Notes: generated from the letters alone by a model not told the origin. Positions 26,001 through 38,459 are shown, counted from the stretch's first letter. The stretch is DNA of 64,000 nt from Halomonas citrativorans (GCF_900163645.1 NZ_FUKM01000048.1:186001-250000); one strand, 5' to 3'. Translations and numbers: made by a program.

Positions 26001-26387
26001 ATGTCGATCTTTGTAGAAGCACTTATTTCCTTAATGCTTATCACCGGCGGCGTATTCGTATTTATCGGCTCACTGGGGATGGCTCACCTACGCGATTTTT
26101 ATATGCGCCTGCATGGCCCTACCAAGGCCACTACGCTGGGTATTGGCTGCATGCTGATTGCCTCAATGGGTTATTTTTGGAGCGTCGATGGTCACATTGA
26201 TATCCAAGAGCTGCTCATCACGCTATTTCTGTTTATTACCGCCCCTGTCAGCGCCCATTTGCTTGCCAAAACCGGCCTGCACTTGCGTTTGAAGCATACC
26301 CAAAAAACGCAAGGCAAACCGATAGAGCTTCGCTCAGAGGAAGTCGGTGATAAACCCGTCCCCCATCCCGACAAAGGCCACGGTTAG
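26001..26387 (+). CDS. mrpG: Mrp Na+/H+ antiporter subunit G
   Basis: 128-aa subunit with three membrane helices and the family segment LGMAHLRDFYMRLHGPTKATTLG. The start is placed at 26001 because CGGAGG precedes it by about nine bases. The longer frame from 25893 overlaps mrpF in another frame and is not protein-like. A hydrophilic tail of about 35 residues follows the last helix. Last gene of the Mrp operon. Confidence 0.94.
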   Translation: MSIFVEALISLMLITGGVFVFIGSLGMAHLRDFYMRLHGPTKATTLGIGCMLIASMGYFWSVDGHIDIQELLITLFLFITAPVSAHLLAKTGLHLRLKHTQKTQGKPIELRSEEVGDKPVPHPDKGHG

Positions 26388-26404
26388 CCCTCCGGCCATG
26401 GCCC

Positions 26405-26429
26405 TGTAGTGAGAAAAACAGTCTCTACA
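26405..26429 (+). terminator. Weak hairpin after mrp operon
   Basis: TGTAG-(T)-GAGA pairs with TCTCTACA across a 7-nt loop, with one bulged base. There is no T run, so it is at most a weak terminator. It starts 17 bp after the mrpG stop. Confidence 0.3.
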
Positions 26430-26559
26430 CGGTCACGGTTTCTAAACTTCCACAGCCCACAATCGATAGGTAAAGCGCTTAACAATGACAGAGATAGTAG
26501 TGGTCGTTAGCGCTTTCCGGTAAGCTCCACAGCGTTTTTGACCATAATGAGGTGAATGT

Positions 26560-27393
26560 ATGTGGAGCCTCCTACGGCTGTCTGCCATTACGCTATCGCT
26601 ATGTGTGTTAGCCGGTTGCTCAGACCCCAAAATAGATACCAGCTCCATGCCGGCCGCGGTTGTCTCAATTGAGAATGTACGTGAAGCGATGCCTGCTTAT
26701 AAGCGCGATGAGTTTGATAAAGCGCTCGCTATTATGGCGATGCCAAACTTTGGCAGTATGGCCTTACTTAGCACTAAGCGAATGAATGCAGCCGAGATCG
26801 CTGAATCGGCCAACGTTCGCATGCATGGTTTAACGGGCGACCAGGTAATTAAACGCGCCGACGATATTCTACGCGAGAGGCGAGCCAGAGAGCGTCAGCA
26901 GGCGCTCTCAACCCTTGCCCGGTTGACTGAAAAGCAAGCGCGGGCAGCTACAGACCGCGAGCAACGGGAACGCTTTAGCATTGATAGCGCACGCTATTAT
27001 ATAAGCCAAAGCCCATACGGCACGCCGGAACCAGCGCTGGATATTGAGGTGACCAATCATACGGAGCAGGCCGTCTCGCAAGTATTTTTAAGAGGTGTTG
27101 TGACCAGCGCTGACCGGTCCGCGCCCTGGGTTGATGAAACGTTTTACTATGTAATTGCGGGCGGTCTTGAAGCAGGTGAAACGGCCATGTGGCGCTTGGC
27201 ACCTAATCGTTTTAGCGCCTGGGGAAACACGCAAATACCCAGCGAGGTAACGCTCACGGTAACCGTTGAAGGCCTTGACGATGCAGAAGGCAACCCGTTA
27301 TGGGATTCGCCTGAACTCAGTAAGAGCGAGGTAGAAAGGCTTGAGCACCTGATCCACGAGTATCAGGGCATTGCACTATCCACCACCCAGTAG
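26560..27393 (+). CDS. Lipoprotein of unknown function (possibly DUF6694 family)
   Basis: 277-aa predicted lipoprotein. The signal peptide ends in the lipobox LAGC, with the lipidated cysteine at residue 20, followed by SDPKIDTSS. A charged helical stretch (residues about 100-145, rich in Arg, Glu and Gln) precedes a beta-rich C-terminal half (residues 150-255) that looks like an immunoglobulin-like or similar sandwich. The first hundred residues resemble the DUF6694 lipoproteins by memory only. Position gives no functional hint: it follows the mrp operon and converges on serB. Confidence 0.7.
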   Translation: MWSLLRLSAITLSLCVLAGCSDPKIDTSSMPAAVVSIENVREAMPAYKRDEFDKALAIMAMPNFGSMALLSTKRMNAAEIAESANVRMHGLTGDQVIKRADDILRERRARERQQALSTLARLTEKQARAATDREQRERFSIDSARYYISQSPYGTPEPALDIEVTNHTEQAVSQVFLRGVVTSADRSAPWVDETFYYVIAGGLEAGETAMWRLAPNRFSAWGNTQIPSEVTLTVTVEGLDDAEGNPLWDSPELSKSEVERLEHLIHEYQGIALSTTQ

Positions 27394-27420
27394 TTGTCGG
27401 ATTTATATAGCGCGTACTAT

Positions 27421-27447
27421 TGAGTCGGTACGTTACGCACCGACTCA
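27421..27447. terminator. Hairpin between convergent lipoprotein and serB genes
   Basis: TGAGTCGGT (27421-27429) and ACCGACTCA (27439-27447) form a perfect 9-bp stem, with an inner CGT/ACG pairing possible. It lies centrally between the convergent genes and could serve both. Neither side has a strong T run. Confidence 0.5.
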
Positions 27448-27466
27448 TTGGCTAGCCGAAAAGCAC

Positions 27467-28672
27467 TTAATCAATCAGGTCCGTTTGGCGATAACCAATC
27501 AGATACAGCACGGCATCAATGCCCAGTGTCGAGATCGCCTGACGCGCTTGAGCGCGTACTAACGGCTTGGCTCGAAACGCGATACCCAATCCCGCTTTAG
27601 CCAGCATTTTCAGGTCATTGGCGCCATCGCCCACAGCAATGGTCTGCTCCAACGTAAAGCCTTCGCGCAGCGCAATCTGCTCCAAAAGCTCTGCCTTGCG
27701 CTCAGCATCAACGATCGGCAACGTCACTTCACCAGTGACTTTACCGCTCTCAATCACCAGCTCATTAGCATGAATCTCATCAAAGCCGAGTTTTTCCTGT
27801 AAATGGCGGGCAAAATAGGTAAAGCCCCCGGATAGAATCACGGTGCGGTAACCGAAGCGCTTTAAATTAGCCATCAAACGCTCTACGCCATCCATTAACG
27901 GCAGCTCTTCGGCAATCTTGATCAGCACCGACTCATCCAGGCCTTTCAGCTTGCTCATGCGTTCGCGAAAGCTCTCCTGAAAATCCAGCTCGCCACGCAT
28001 GGCCCGTTCAGTCACCTCGGCAACCTCATCACCCACCCCGTGATGCCGGGCCAGCTCATCAATCACTTCGGCTTTGATCAACGTGGAATCCATATCGAAG
28101 CACACAAGGCGGCGATGGCGCCGCCAGATCGAGTCTTCCTGGATGGCGATATCCACGCCATGTTCGCCTCCTAGTGCCAACGCCTTTTCGCGCAGCGCTT
28201 CGATATTCGCCTCGTCGCCACGTAACCAGCACTCAACGCAGGCACCGCCGGAAGGCGCGCTACCGTCCAGCGATTCACGCCCAGAAAGCCGGTGAATCAG
28301 CTCGACTGTTAACCCAAATTCTGCCGTTAAAATACCGATTTCAGCCAGTATGCCTGCCGGTAAATGCGGCGCCAGCAGTGTCAAAATCAGACGAGGCTGA
28401 CTTGCCTCATTACTCCAGCGTTGATAATCGCCGGGGTTAACCGTAATCGCCTGAATATCCAGCCCTAGCGCATCGCCCGCCTCACTGAGCGTCGCCTCCA
28501 ACGCGTTATCGTGTTCAAGCCCCACCAGGGCTTCCAGAGAGAGCATGCCAAACGTCACGCTTTGATTAATATCCAAAAGCTGGGCGTTCGTGCGGGCCAA
28601 CACTTTTCCAAAGCCCTCTAGCTGACCGGAACGCGCCATACCGGTTGCACGAATTAAACAACGTTTTGTCAT
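27467..28672 (-). CDS. serB: Phosphoserine phosphatase
   Basis: Last step of serine synthesis. The 401-aa protein has N-terminal ACT-like domains (about residues 1-180) and a C-terminal HAD phosphatase. The nucleophile motif is CFDMDSTLIKAEVIDELA, followed by LSGGFTYFA (motif II) and VGDGANDLKML (motif III). It starts 3 bp after the parC stop, so it is probably the third gene of a parE-parC-serB transcript. That pairing is not functionally obvious. Confidence 0.95.
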   Translation of the reverse strand: MTKRCLIRATGMARSGQLEGFGKVLARTNAQLLDINQSVTFGMLSLEALVGLEHDNALEATLSEAGDALGLDIQAITVNPGDYQRWSNEASQPRLILTLLAPHLPAGILAEIGILTAEFGLTVELIHRLSGRESLDGSAPSGGACVECWLRGDEANIEALREKALALGGEHGVDIAIQEDSIWRRHRRLVCFDMDSTLIKAEVIDELARHHGVGDEVAEVTERAMRGELDFQESFRERMSKLKGLDESVLIKIAEELPLMDGVERLMANLKRFGYRTVILSGGFTYFARHLQEKLGFDEIHANELVIESGKVTGEVTLPIVDAERKAELLEQIALREGFTLEQTIAVGDGANDLKMLAKAGLGIAFRAKPLVRAQARQAISTLGIDAVLYLIGYRQTDLID

Positions 28673-28675
28673 GAG

Positions 28676-30928
28676 CTACTCTCCCGCCTCTAACCGATCA
28701 ACTTTTTGGAAGCCGCGCGGCAACTTGCTGCCTCGCCGCCCTCTTTCGCCGCGATAATACGCCAAATCATCCGCTTTCAAGGTCAGCTTGCGCTTACCGG
28801 CGTGAACCAGCAGTGCGTCGCTTGCCGAGAGAACAGTAACATCACGTACAAACTCTTCGCGTCGGGCGGCTCTCGGGCCGGGGATATCGAGCATTTTGTT
28901 GCCTTTACCCTTGGTCATTTCAGGCAACTGCTCAAGCGGGAACAGCAGTAGTCGGCCTTCGTTAGACACCGACGCCACCCACAGCTCTTCACCGTCCGGC
29001 ACCTCGATGGGCGCCATCACGCTGCAGCCTTTGGGTACGCTGAGTACCGCTTTACCGGCTTTATTTTTACCGGTAAGCGCGTCCAAACGGGCCATAAACC
29101 CATAGCCACCGTCGCTTGCCAATACAAAGCGCCGCTCGGGCGGGGCAAGCATTAGCCCAGCCATTTGTGCCCCTGCCGAGACATTTGCCCGACCGGTCAC
29201 CGGTTCACCCTGGCCCCGCGCGCTGGGCAAATTATGGGCCGCTAGGGTGTAAGCGCGTCCCGTGTCGTCCAGCACTACCAGCGGCTGGTTGGTTTTTCCC
29301 CGGGCGGCCAGATGGAAGCTATCACCAGCTTTATAGGACAACCCTTCAGGATCAATATCGTGCCCTTTGGCAGCGCGAATCCAGCCTTTATCAGACAACA
29401 CTACGGTGATCGGATCAGCGCCCAGCAGCTCAACTTCCGAAAGTGCCTTGGCTTCACTGCGCTCAACCAACGGTGAGCGGCGCTCGTCGCCGTGCTCTTT
29501 GCCCGCCGCACGAATCTCTTTTTCGATCAGCGTGGTTAGTTTTGCTTCACTGCCCAGCAAGCCCGTAAGGTACTTATGCTCTTTTTCCAGCTCGTCCTGC
29601 TCGCCGCGAATTTTCATCTCTTCGAGCTTGGCAAGGTGGCGCAGGCGCAGTTCGAGAATCGCTTCAGCCTGGCGCTCAGAGAGACTAAAAGTGGCGATTA
29701 GCGAGGCTTTTGGGTCATCTTCCTCACGAATAATTCGGATCACTTCGTCAAGATCCAGATAGGCCGTCAGCAAGCCTTCCAAAATGTGCAGACGGTCTTC
29801 AACCTTGCCCAGGCGGTGCTCCAACCGGCGGCGCACCGTGGTGCGGCGAAAGCGTAGCCACTCGCCCAGCATATCCGTTAGGGGCATGACCCGCGGGCGG
29901 CCGTCCAGGCCGATCACGTTCATATTTACCCGCACGTTCTTTTCCAGGTCCGTGGTGGCAAACAGGTGGGCCATCAGCGACTCGACATCCACGCGGCTGG
30001 AGCGCGGCTCAATCACTAAGCGCGTGGGCTCTTCGTGTGTTGATTCATCACGAAGATCGGCCACCATGGGGAGCTTTTTCGCCTGCATCTGTGCGGCAAT
30101 CTGCTCAAGCACCTTGGCACCGCTGACCTGATACGGTACGGCGGTGATCACGATATTGGCGTCTTCGCGGGTATACCGAGCGCGCAGTTTTACCGAGCCT
30201 CGACCTGACTCATAAAGCTTACGCAGGTCGGCTTGGGGCGTGATGATTTCCGCGTCCGTAGGAAAGTCCGGCGCGGGTACAAACGCCATCAGGTCGGTCG
30301 TGGTCGCCTGTGGGTTGCGCAGCAGATGGCAGGTAGCCTCGACCACTTCGCTAACGTTGTGCGGCGGAATGTCAGTGGCCATGCCTACGGCGATTCCGGT
30401 ACCGCCATTGAGCAGTACATGGGGCAGCTTGGCAGGCAGTACGAGGGGTTCCTGCATCGTGCCGTCAAAATTGGGTGCCCAGTCGACTGTGCCCTGCCCC
30501 AATTCACCCAACAGCACTTCAGAAAACCTGGAGAGCTTGGCTTCGGTATAGCGCATAGCGGCAAACGATTTAGGGTCGTCTGGACTCCCCCAGTTGCCTT
30601 GGCCATCCACCAGTGGGTAGCGATAGCTAAACGACTGCGCCATCAGCACCATGGCTTCGTAACAGGCGCTGTCACCATGGGGGTGAAACTTACCCAATAC
30701 GTCGCCTACGGTACGCGCTGATTTTTTGTACTTGGCGTTGGCGTGAAGCGCCAACTCACGCATGGCGTAAATGATCCGCCGCTGTACGGGTTTCATACCG
30801 TCGCCAATGTTAGGCAGCGCACGGTCTAGAATGACGTACATCGAGTAGTCGAGGTACGCTTTTTCGGTATAGTCGCGCAAGGAGAGACGTTCGACATCGC
30901 CTTCCGCTACCTGAATATCCATGCTCAT
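28676..30928 (-). CDS. parC: DNA topoisomerase IV subunit A
   Basis: Decatenates replicated chromosomes together with ParE. The 750-aa protein has the breakage-reunion domain with the catalytic tyrosine in [11 protein letters not shown], and the C-terminal beta-pinwheel domain. In the quinolone-resistance region, [15 protein letters not shown] keeps the wild-type serine and glutamate corresponding to E. coli Ser80 and Glu84. The start is taken as 30928, six bases after the parE stop; an ATG two codons in (30922) is equally possible, and the ribosome site is weak for both. Confidence 0.96.
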   Translation of the reverse strand: MSMDIQVAEGDVERLSLRDYTEKAYLDYSMYVILDRALPNIGDGMKPVQRRIIYAMRELALHANAKYKKSARTVGDVLGKFHPHGDSACYEAMVLMAQSFSYRYPLVDGQGNWGSPDDPKSFAAMRYTEAKLSRFSEVLLGELGQGTVDWAPNFDGTMQEPLVLPAKLPHVLLNGGTGIAVGMATDIPPHNVSEVVEATCHLLRNPQATTTDLMAFVPAPDFPTDAEIITPQADLRKLYESGRGSVKLRARYTREDANIVITAVPYQVSGAKVLEQIAAQMQAKKLPMVADLRDESTHEEPTRLVIEPRSSRVDVESLMAHLFATTDLEKNVRVNMNVIGLDGRPRVMPLTDMLGEWLRFRRTTVRRRLEHRLGKVEDRLHILEGLLTAYLDLDEVIRIIREEDDPKASLIATFSLSERQAEAILELRLRHLAKLEEMKIRGEQDELEKEHKYLTGLLGSEAKLTTLIEKEIRAAGKEHGDERRSPLVERSEAKALSEVELLGADPITVVLSDKGWIRAAKGHDIDPEGLSYKAGDSFHLAARGKTNQPLVVLDDTGRAYTLAAHNLPSARGQGEPVTGRANVSAGAQMAGLMLAPPERRFVLASDGGYGFMARLDALTGKNKAGKAVLSVPKGCSVMAPIEVPDGEELWVASVSNEGRLLLFPLEQLPEMTKGKGNKMLDIPGPRAARREEFVRDVTVLSASDALLVHAGKRKLTLKADDLAYYRGERGRRGSKLPRGFQKVDRLEAGE

Positions 30929-30934
30929 CGGGGG

Positions 30935-32899
<1,965 letters not shown>

Positions 32900-32988
32900 C
32901 TAGAATAGCAAAAAGCTGTATATCCAGCCATATCTAATACATGGCAGGAAAAGTGGAAGCACGCTTTTTTCATAGACGCCAGAGGCAG

Positions 32989-34686
32989 TTACCCATCCTG
33001 CTCTGCCGCCCAAAACGCCTCGATCAATCCGCGGCTGGAGGCATCCATGCGGGTAATATCGCCCTGCCCATCGATAATGCCCTGGGTATCGGTCGCGATC
33101 TGCTTGCCAAGCTCCACCCCCCACTGATCGAACGGGTTGATATCCCATATCACCGCTTGAACAAAGACCTTATGTTCGTAAAGAGCGATTAACGCCCCTA
33201 GCGTGGTCGGCGTTAGCTTATCAAGCAACACAGTGGTCGATGGCTGGTTGCCACGGTAGCGTTTGTGCTCTGGACGGGGGCCGTCATCTTCCAGGGCATC
33301 ATCGCCCAGCATCAGAACACGGGACTGGGCAAAGCAGTTGGCAAGCGCTAGCCGGTGCTGCGCTTTGAGATGGCGGCGGGTATCTGGGTCTTCTACCTCA
33401 TCGTAACGCTTGAGCGGGGCGATAAAGTCACACACAACCGACTGAGTGCCCTGGTGAAGCAGTTGATAAAACGCGTGCTGGGCGTTGGGACCCAGCTGCC
33501 CCCACAGCACCGGGCAGGTTGAATAATTGACTGCCTGGCCTTGGCGGGTAACCGACTTGCCGTTGGACTCCATTTCCAATTGCTCAAGGTAGGCGGCAAA
33601 ATATTCCAACCGGCCATCGTAAGGCAGGATCGAGTGGGCGCGGATATCCAGAAAATTAACGTTCCAGATACCGGCCAAGGCTAGCAGCACAGGCAGATTG
33701 TCTTCCATGGGCGCTTCACTGAAGTGGCGGTCCATGGCGTGGGCTCCGGCCAACAGCGCGCGAAAATGCGTCATGCCTACGACCAAGGCAATCGGCAAAC
33801 CAATCGTGCCCCATAGCGAATAGCGCCCGCCTACCCACTCCCAGAATTTAAGCTGGTGGTCTGGCGCAATGCCCCACTCGCTCATTTTCTCGGGACTGGC
33901 CGACACGCCAATAAAGTGTTGGCGCACAATGAGTTCAGCGCTTACCGGTGGAGCGCTAACAAAATCACTATGCTGAGTTAAACGGCCCAACAGCCAGTCT
34001 CTGGCCGTATTGGCATTGGAAAGTGTATCAATGGTGGTAAACGACTTGGAGGAAAGCACAAAGAGGGTCGTTTCCGGATTTAGGCGCCCTAAATAATCGG
34101 CCAACTGCGAGCCATCCATGGTGGAGGCAAAATGCACCTCAACAGGATGAATATTGTCAGGCCGATAATCGGCCAGCGCGTGGGTCACCATCAACGGCCC
34201 TAAATCCGAGCCGCCGACGCCCAAATTCACCACATGCCGAATGGGCTTTCCCGTGGCTCCTCGCCACTGTCCGGCGTGCAAACGGCACACCAGGCGCTCC
34301 ATTTGTGCCAGGCTTTCCTGCACCCCGGCGACAATATCTTCCCCTTCAACGTTCAGCGTTGCATCGGCCGGTAAACGCAGCGCTGTGTGCAAGGCTGGGC
34401 GGTTCTCACTAACGTTAACCCGCTTGCCGCTTAACAAAGCATCAATGGCGCTGGGCACACCCGCATCGTGCGCCAACGCTAACAGATGCTCAAGCGTATC
34501 GTCGTCCCAGCGCTGCTTGGAAAGATCCAGCGTCAGGCCTGCCTCATGGCGGGTAAAATGCGTCCATCGGCTGCTCTCCGAGCCAAATAGCGTTTTTAAA
34601 TGGACGCCTTTGAGTTCATCGGCATGCTGTTTTAATGCCTGCCACGCGGGCAGTTTATCGGGGGTGGCGCGTGATGCTGAGGCCAT
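32989..34686 (-). CDS. pgi: Glucose-6-phosphate isomerase
   Basis: Interconverts glucose 6-phosphate and fructose 6-phosphate. The 565-aa protein has the signature VLSSKSFTTIDT with sugar-phosphate binding residues, and the catalytic stretch GGRYSLWGTIGLP. The later histidine and lysine regions are present. The start at 34686 is chosen for AGGAGA eight bases upstream; the frame upstream to 34737 overlaps the promoter region shared with cmoA. Divergent from cmoA by 100 bp. Confidence 0.96.
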   Translation of the reverse strand: MASASRATPDKLPAWQALKQHADELKGVHLKTLFGSESSRWTHFTRHEAGLTLDLSKQRWDDDTLEHLLALAHDAGVPSAIDALLSGKRVNVSENRPALHTALRLPADATLNVEGEDIVAGVQESLAQMERLVCRLHAGQWRGATGKPIRHVVNLGVGGSDLGPLMVTHALADYRPDNIHPVEVHFASTMDGSQLADYLGRLNPETTLFVLSSKSFTTIDTLSNANTARDWLLGRLTQHSDFVSAPPVSAELIVRQHFIGVSASPEKMSEWGIAPDHQLKFWEWVGGRYSLWGTIGLPIALVVGMTHFRALLAGAHAMDRHFSEAPMEDNLPVLLALAGIWNVNFLDIRAHSILPYDGRLEYFAAYLEQLEMESNGKSVTRQGQAVNYSTCPVLWGQLGPNAQHAFYQLLHQGTQSVVCDFIAPLKRYDEVEDPDTRRHLKAQHRLALANCFAQSRVLMLGDDALEDDGPRPEHKRYRGNQPSTTVLLDKLTPTTLGALIALYEHKVFVQAVIWDINPFDQWGVELGKQIATDTQGIIDGQGDITRMDASSRGLIEAFWAAEQDG

Positions 34687-34786
34687 TTGCCGTCTCCTGT
34701 GGCGTCGAACCATGCAGCTCGGGTCTGTTCTGGTCAAATCAGGGCGCGTAAACTACTCCCCCCTTTTGATGATTCCCGGCTTGCCA

Positions 34787-35530
34787 ATGAGTAATGCATC
34801 TTACCGTGACGCTATCTTTTCGACACCCCTTGATCGAGTGGCACGCTTCTCGTTCGATGAACAGGTAGTGGCTTGTTTTCCCGACATGGTCCGTCGCTCT
34901 ATACCAGGCTACGGCCAAATTCTGGGCATGCTGAGCCTGATTGCCCAGCGTCACCTTCGCCATGGCGGGCACGTGTATGACCTGGGCTGCTCGCTCGGCG
35001 CCTCAGGCCTAGCGCTTGCGGGCGCACTCGCCCCTGATGCGTTTCGCTATACCGGCGTCGATTTATCGCCAGCGATGGTGTCGCGTGCTCGCCAGACCTT
35101 CACCGAAGAGTGCCCTGAACACGCCATGAGCGTGGAAGAAGCCGACATTCGCACGCTGGAGTATGCGCCATCCGGCATGATCATTCTTAACTTTACGCTA
35201 CAGTTTTTGCCACCCGCCGACCGGGATGCACTGTTAAGGCGACTGTTTGACGCCCTGGAGCCTGGCGGCGTGCTGGTTTTATCGGAAAAAACCGTTGATG
35301 TAGATGAGCGGGATAATGCCTGGCGAGTAGAGCGCTACCATGACTTCAAACGCGCCAACGGTTACAGCGACATGGAAATCAGCCAAAAGCGCACCGCGCT
35401 TGAAAACGTGTTGGTGCCCGATACGCTGGATGCGCTGCATCAGCGCTTACAGCAGGCAGGCTTCCCACGTACGGTAACGTGGTTTCAATACCTGAACTTT
35501 GCCTCTGTCATTGCGTTTAAGGAGAGTTAA
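34787..35530 (+). CDS. cmoA: Carboxy-S-adenosyl-L-methionine synthase
   Basis: Makes carboxy-SAM from SAM and prephenate for tRNA wobble uridine modification. At 247 aa it has the same length as E. coli CmoA. The SAM-binding motif is VYDLGCSLGASGLALA, and LNFTLQFLPP follows. The start at 34787 (MSNASYRDAIF) fits the family; an ATG six codons upstream (34769) cannot be excluded, and neither has a clear ribosome site. The stop abuts the GTG start of cmoB with no intergenic base. Confidence 0.95.
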   Translation: MSNASYRDAIFSTPLDRVARFSFDEQVVACFPDMVRRSIPGYGQILGMLSLIAQRHLRHGGHVYDLGCSLGASGLALAGALAPDAFRYTGVDLSPAMVSRARQTFTEECPEHAMSVEEADIRTLEYAPSGMIILNFTLQFLPPADRDALLRRLFDALEPGGVLVLSEKTVDVDERDNAWRVERYHDFKRANGYSDMEISQKRTALENVLVPDTLDALHQRLQQAGFPRTVTWFQYLNFASVIAFKES

Positions 35531-36523
35531 GTGGAACTCCCTGATGATCACCGCGCACTTTATCAGGCGTTTTTAGACCAAGGCTTAACGACCTGGCTGG
35601 CTAAATTGCCCGAGCAGCTGGCCAGAGGGCTTGACCGCCAACGTCATGGCGACCTGCCTGCTTGGGAAAAAGCCGTAGCCAAACTACCGGCCTTGCCGGC
35701 CGAGCGCCACGTTCAACTGGACAGCAATACGCTAACGGTAGAGCTTGCCCTAAACGATAGCCAGCAGCGCCAGTGTTTCAATTTGCTTAAAAAGCTTGCG
35801 CCCTGGCGCAAGGGGCCCTACTCGCTGGGCGGCATTCATATCGACACCGAATGGCGCTCTGATTGGAAATGGCAGCGCGTGGCGCCTCATTTAGCGCCCC
35901 TGAAATACCGCAAGGTGTTAGATGTAGGCGGTGGCAGCGGCTATCACGCCTGGCGGATGACCGGTGTAGGAGCGGCCTTCGTGCTGGTGATTGACCCTTC
36001 ACCACGCTTTTACTGGCAGTTCCAAGCAGTGCGCCACTTTGTGGGCGACGCAGACGGTGGGCGCACTCAGTTTCTACCGGTCGGAATCGAGGATGTACCG
36101 GAAAACCTCGGCTTTTTTGATACGGTGTTCTCCATGGGCGTGCTGTACCACCGCGCTTCCCCTTTCGAACATCTTCAGCAGCTGAAAGCGGCCCTGGCCC
36201 CGGGTGGCGAGCTGGTACTGGAAACGCTGGTGGTGGAAGGCGACGAGCAAACGGTCTTTGTGCCCGGCGAGCGCTACGCCGCGATGCCGAACGTTTACTT
36301 TCTGCCTTCCTCTAAGGCGCTCTGCCACTGGCTTAGCCGCTGCGGCTTTACCAATATTCGCGTGGTCGATGAAGCAGTCACGACACTGGAGGAGCAGCGC
36401 TCCACCGAGTGGATGACCTATCAATCCTTGGCCGACTTTTTAGACCCCAATGATCGTACTCGCACCATCGAAGGCTACCCGGCGCCACGTCGTGCAGTGA
36501 TTATTGCCAACAAGCCGGAATAG
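35531..36523 (+). CDS. cmoB: tRNA U34 carboxymethyltransferase
   Basis: Transfers the carboxymethyl group of carboxy-SAM to 5-hydroxyuridine at position 34, giving cmo5U. The 330-aa protein carries the motif VLDVGGGSGYHAWRM and the family block FDTVFSMGVLYHRASPFEHL. The start is GTG at 35531, directly after the cmoA TAA, with GGAG ten bases upstream inside cmoA. A third enzyme of this pathway, CmoM, is encoded about 11 kb away. Confidence 0.96.
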   Translation: MELPDDHRALYQAFLDQGLTTWLAKLPEQLARGLDRQRHGDLPAWEKAVAKLPALPAERHVQLDSNTLTVELALNDSQQRQCFNLLKKLAPWRKGPYSLGGIHIDTEWRSDWKWQRVAPHLAPLKYRKVLDVGGGSGYHAWRMTGVGAAFVLVIDPSPRFYWQFQAVRHFVGDADGGRTQFLPVGIEDVPENLGFFDTVFSMGVLYHRASPFEHLQQLKAALAPGGELVLETLVVEGDEQTVFVPGERYAAMPNVYFLPSSKALCHWLSRCGFTNIRVVDEAVTTLEEQRSTEWMTYQSLADFLDPNDRTRTIEGYPAPRRAVIIANKPE

Positions 36524-36565
36524 GCTGTAAAAACAGTACTTTAAGCGAGCGCTAGTCGTTAACGT

Positions 36566-37240
36566 TTAGCGGCGCAAGATCACCAACCAGCGGCCCAGGT
36601 TCAGCATGCTGGCAAGTGAAGCCGCGACATAGGTAAACGCGCAGGCGGTAAGCACGTGCCGGGCTCCCGGCATGTCATAAGGCGGTACGTACTCTTTTAA
36701 AAGCGGCAATGCGCGGTTGAAGCTGGCATCAAACTCCACCGGCAGCGTGACCAGATGAACCAAGGCGGCGGTACCAAAGCTGATCACCGCCATGCCAATA
36801 ACTAACGCCAAACCGCCCGGCACGCGCGTCAACAAGAATAAAAACGGCGCGGCCATCATCAGAATCGCGCCCATTTTTTCTGCCTTTTGGGCAACACCCA
36901 CCAAGCGGCTGCGCGCCAGCAGTGGCGCATAGCCCTGGTGATGCTGCAACGCATGGCCTACTTCATGAGCGGCAACGGTAACCGCCGTTAACGAGCACCC
37001 ATCATAATGGTCAGGCGAAAGGCGCACACAGCGCGTCTCTGGGTCGTAATGATCGCCGAATTCGGTACGCTCAACGGGAACGTCTTTAATACCCAGACGC
37101 CGTAGCAAATGCTCGGCAAGCTCGGCGCCGGTGCCAGGGTAGTCATTACGTCCTCGCATATGGCGTTTTAGAACCCACTTCGCCCATACATTGGGCAGTA
37201 TAAATACCGCGAGTAACAGCACGACGAATAGAACGACCAT
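36566..37240 (-). CDS. Membrane zinc metallopeptidase (YugP-like)
   Basis: 224-aa membrane protein of the neutral zinc metallopeptidase 2 family. The HExxH motif is in VAAHEVGHALQHHQGY (residues about 90-105), with a further acidic ligand probably in the helical region after it. There is one helix at the N terminus, two in the middle (about residues 125-165) and one near the C terminus. Substrate unknown. It lies 85 bp downstream of the App1-like gene on the same strand. Confidence 0.85.
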   Translation of the reverse strand: MVVLFVVLLLAVFILPNVWAKWVLKRHMRGRNDYPGTGAELAEHLLRRLGIKDVPVERTEFGDHYDPETRCVRLSPDHYDGCSLTAVTVAAHEVGHALQHHQGYAPLLARSRLVGVAQKAEKMGAILMMAAPFLFLLTRVPGGLALVIGMAVISFGTAALVHLVTLPVEFDASFNRALPLLKEYVPPYDMPGARHVLTACAFTYVAASLASMLNLGRWLVILRR

Positions 37241-37296
37241 GATGACCTAACACTCAATAGGAGAAAACAGGGAAAGCCTTCGTTTTATCATGGTCG

Positions 37297-37325
37297 GGCT
37301 AGCAACAACAGCGTTGAGGCTAGCC
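37297..37325 (-). other. Hairpin directly after the App1-like gene
   Basis: GGCTAGC (37297-37303) and GCTAGCC (37319-37325) pair exactly, with an inner CAAC/GTTG stem. It begins at the base after the App1-like stop codon. No T run follows, so it may be an attenuator or message stabiliser ahead of the Zn peptidase gene. Confidence 0.4.
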
Positions 37326-38459
37326 TCACCCCTGGGCTTCACGACGCTCTTCTTCGCGATGCTCTTTTACATCGCGCTCGACCGCTTCCAAGCCCCGCGC
37401 TGAAATATCCCCATTGGCGTGGGCGTGCTCAGCAATTAATACACTGTCGGGGGCGAGTACCAGGTCGCACTCGGAATCGACCAGCTCATCGCGAAGCCGT
37501 TGAATGGCCTGTTCGCGCTCAGGGTCTTTATCCACGCGGCGGATATAAATTGCCTTGATACGCCCAGGATAGGCTTTCACGATCTCGGTATATACTTCCG
37601 GGTCATGCTGCCCGCTATCGCCAATCAGGATGCACGGTAGCTCATCAAACAGCGTCAACATTCGATCAATTAACAGGCGCTTGTGAGCTTCGGCACGGCG
37701 CGGCCAGGGGTGACGCAGCGAAATTCCCCACTCGCGTAGAAACAGGATCGGACCCACCGGAATTCGATTAAGCTGAAAGAACGTTTCGAGCATTTCATAA
37801 ATAGCCCAAGGCCCACGGGATACATACAAAATGGGTCGTTCGGCCTTCTCACTTTCGCCCCGGTGCAGCGCCTGATAAAGCGAGGCAACGCCTGGAAACG
37901 CCGTACGCCGATGGGGTTTACGCACAAACAGGCGATAGAGCATCTTTAGTTTTTCGGCGACACCTGTAAACATGACGGTGTCATCGATATCACTAATAAT
38001 CAGCAGGTCTGTTTCCGGTGGCGGTACGTATACCTCAACGTTAGTACGTACAGGCGACTGGTTTACCGCATGCACCATAATATCCGCTCGATGCCAGGAC
38101 ACATCGATAGGCAGCGAATGGGTAATGGGAAGGTGTGCATCGAAATAGCCGTCCCGGTCGGTTGTCAGGGACAGTTCGTTTTCACCGATACGAATATCAA
38201 CCTGGGCACCCGCCAGGCCCCGTCGAAAAATGCGGCGCGCTACATCAGCTGTGTCGCGCAGCATCCCTCGGCGTGGAATAGCGCGGCCAAGAGCGGCTTG
38301 GCGGAACACCCGCCCCATCAAAAACACTTCACTGGACGAACCGTAACCACGGTAAGGATGAACGACCATCCCCCCGCGGCCACGGTCTCGCTTCATCGGT
38401 TTTGCAACCGTGTGGACAAGCCTTTTAACAAAGCTTGCCCACGGGCTCAACCATGACAT
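37326..38459 (-). CDS. App1-like HAD phosphatase (DUF2183)
   Basis: 377-aa protein with the DUF2183 catalytic domain of yeast phosphatidate phosphatase App1. The nucleophile motif ISDIDDTVMFTG lies near residue 160. VSRGPWAIYEML and IGDSGQHDPEVY supply the later HAD motifs. The N-terminal 150 residues include a beta-rich segment after a basic region. Its role in bacteria is unclear; lipid phosphate hydrolysis is an inference from the family. The start overlaps the PfpI stop (TAATG), implying coupled translation. Confidence 0.85.
   Translation of the reverse strand: MSWLSPWASFVKRLVHTVAKPMKRDRGRGGMVVHPYRGYGSSSEVFLMGRVFRQAALGRAIPRRGMLRDTADVARRIFRRGLAGAQVDIRIGENELSLTTDRDGYFDAHLPITHSLPIDVSWHRADIMVHAVNQSPVRTNVEVYVPPPETDLLIISDIDDTVMFTGVAEKLKMLYRLFVRKPHRRTAFPGVASLYQALHRGESEKAERPILYVSRGPWAIYEMLETFFQLNRIPVGPILFLREWGISLRHPWPRRAEAHKRLLIDRMLTLFDELPCILIGDSGQHDPEVYTEIVKAYPGRIKAIYIRRVDKDPEREQAIQRLRDELVDSECDLVLAPDSVLIAEHAHANGDISARGLEAVERDVKEHREEERREAQG

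Noticed and set aside
27371..27562. Plus-strand 63-codon frame overlapping the serB end
   Set aside because: It crosses the convergent hairpin, overlaps serB antisense and lacks a ribosome site.
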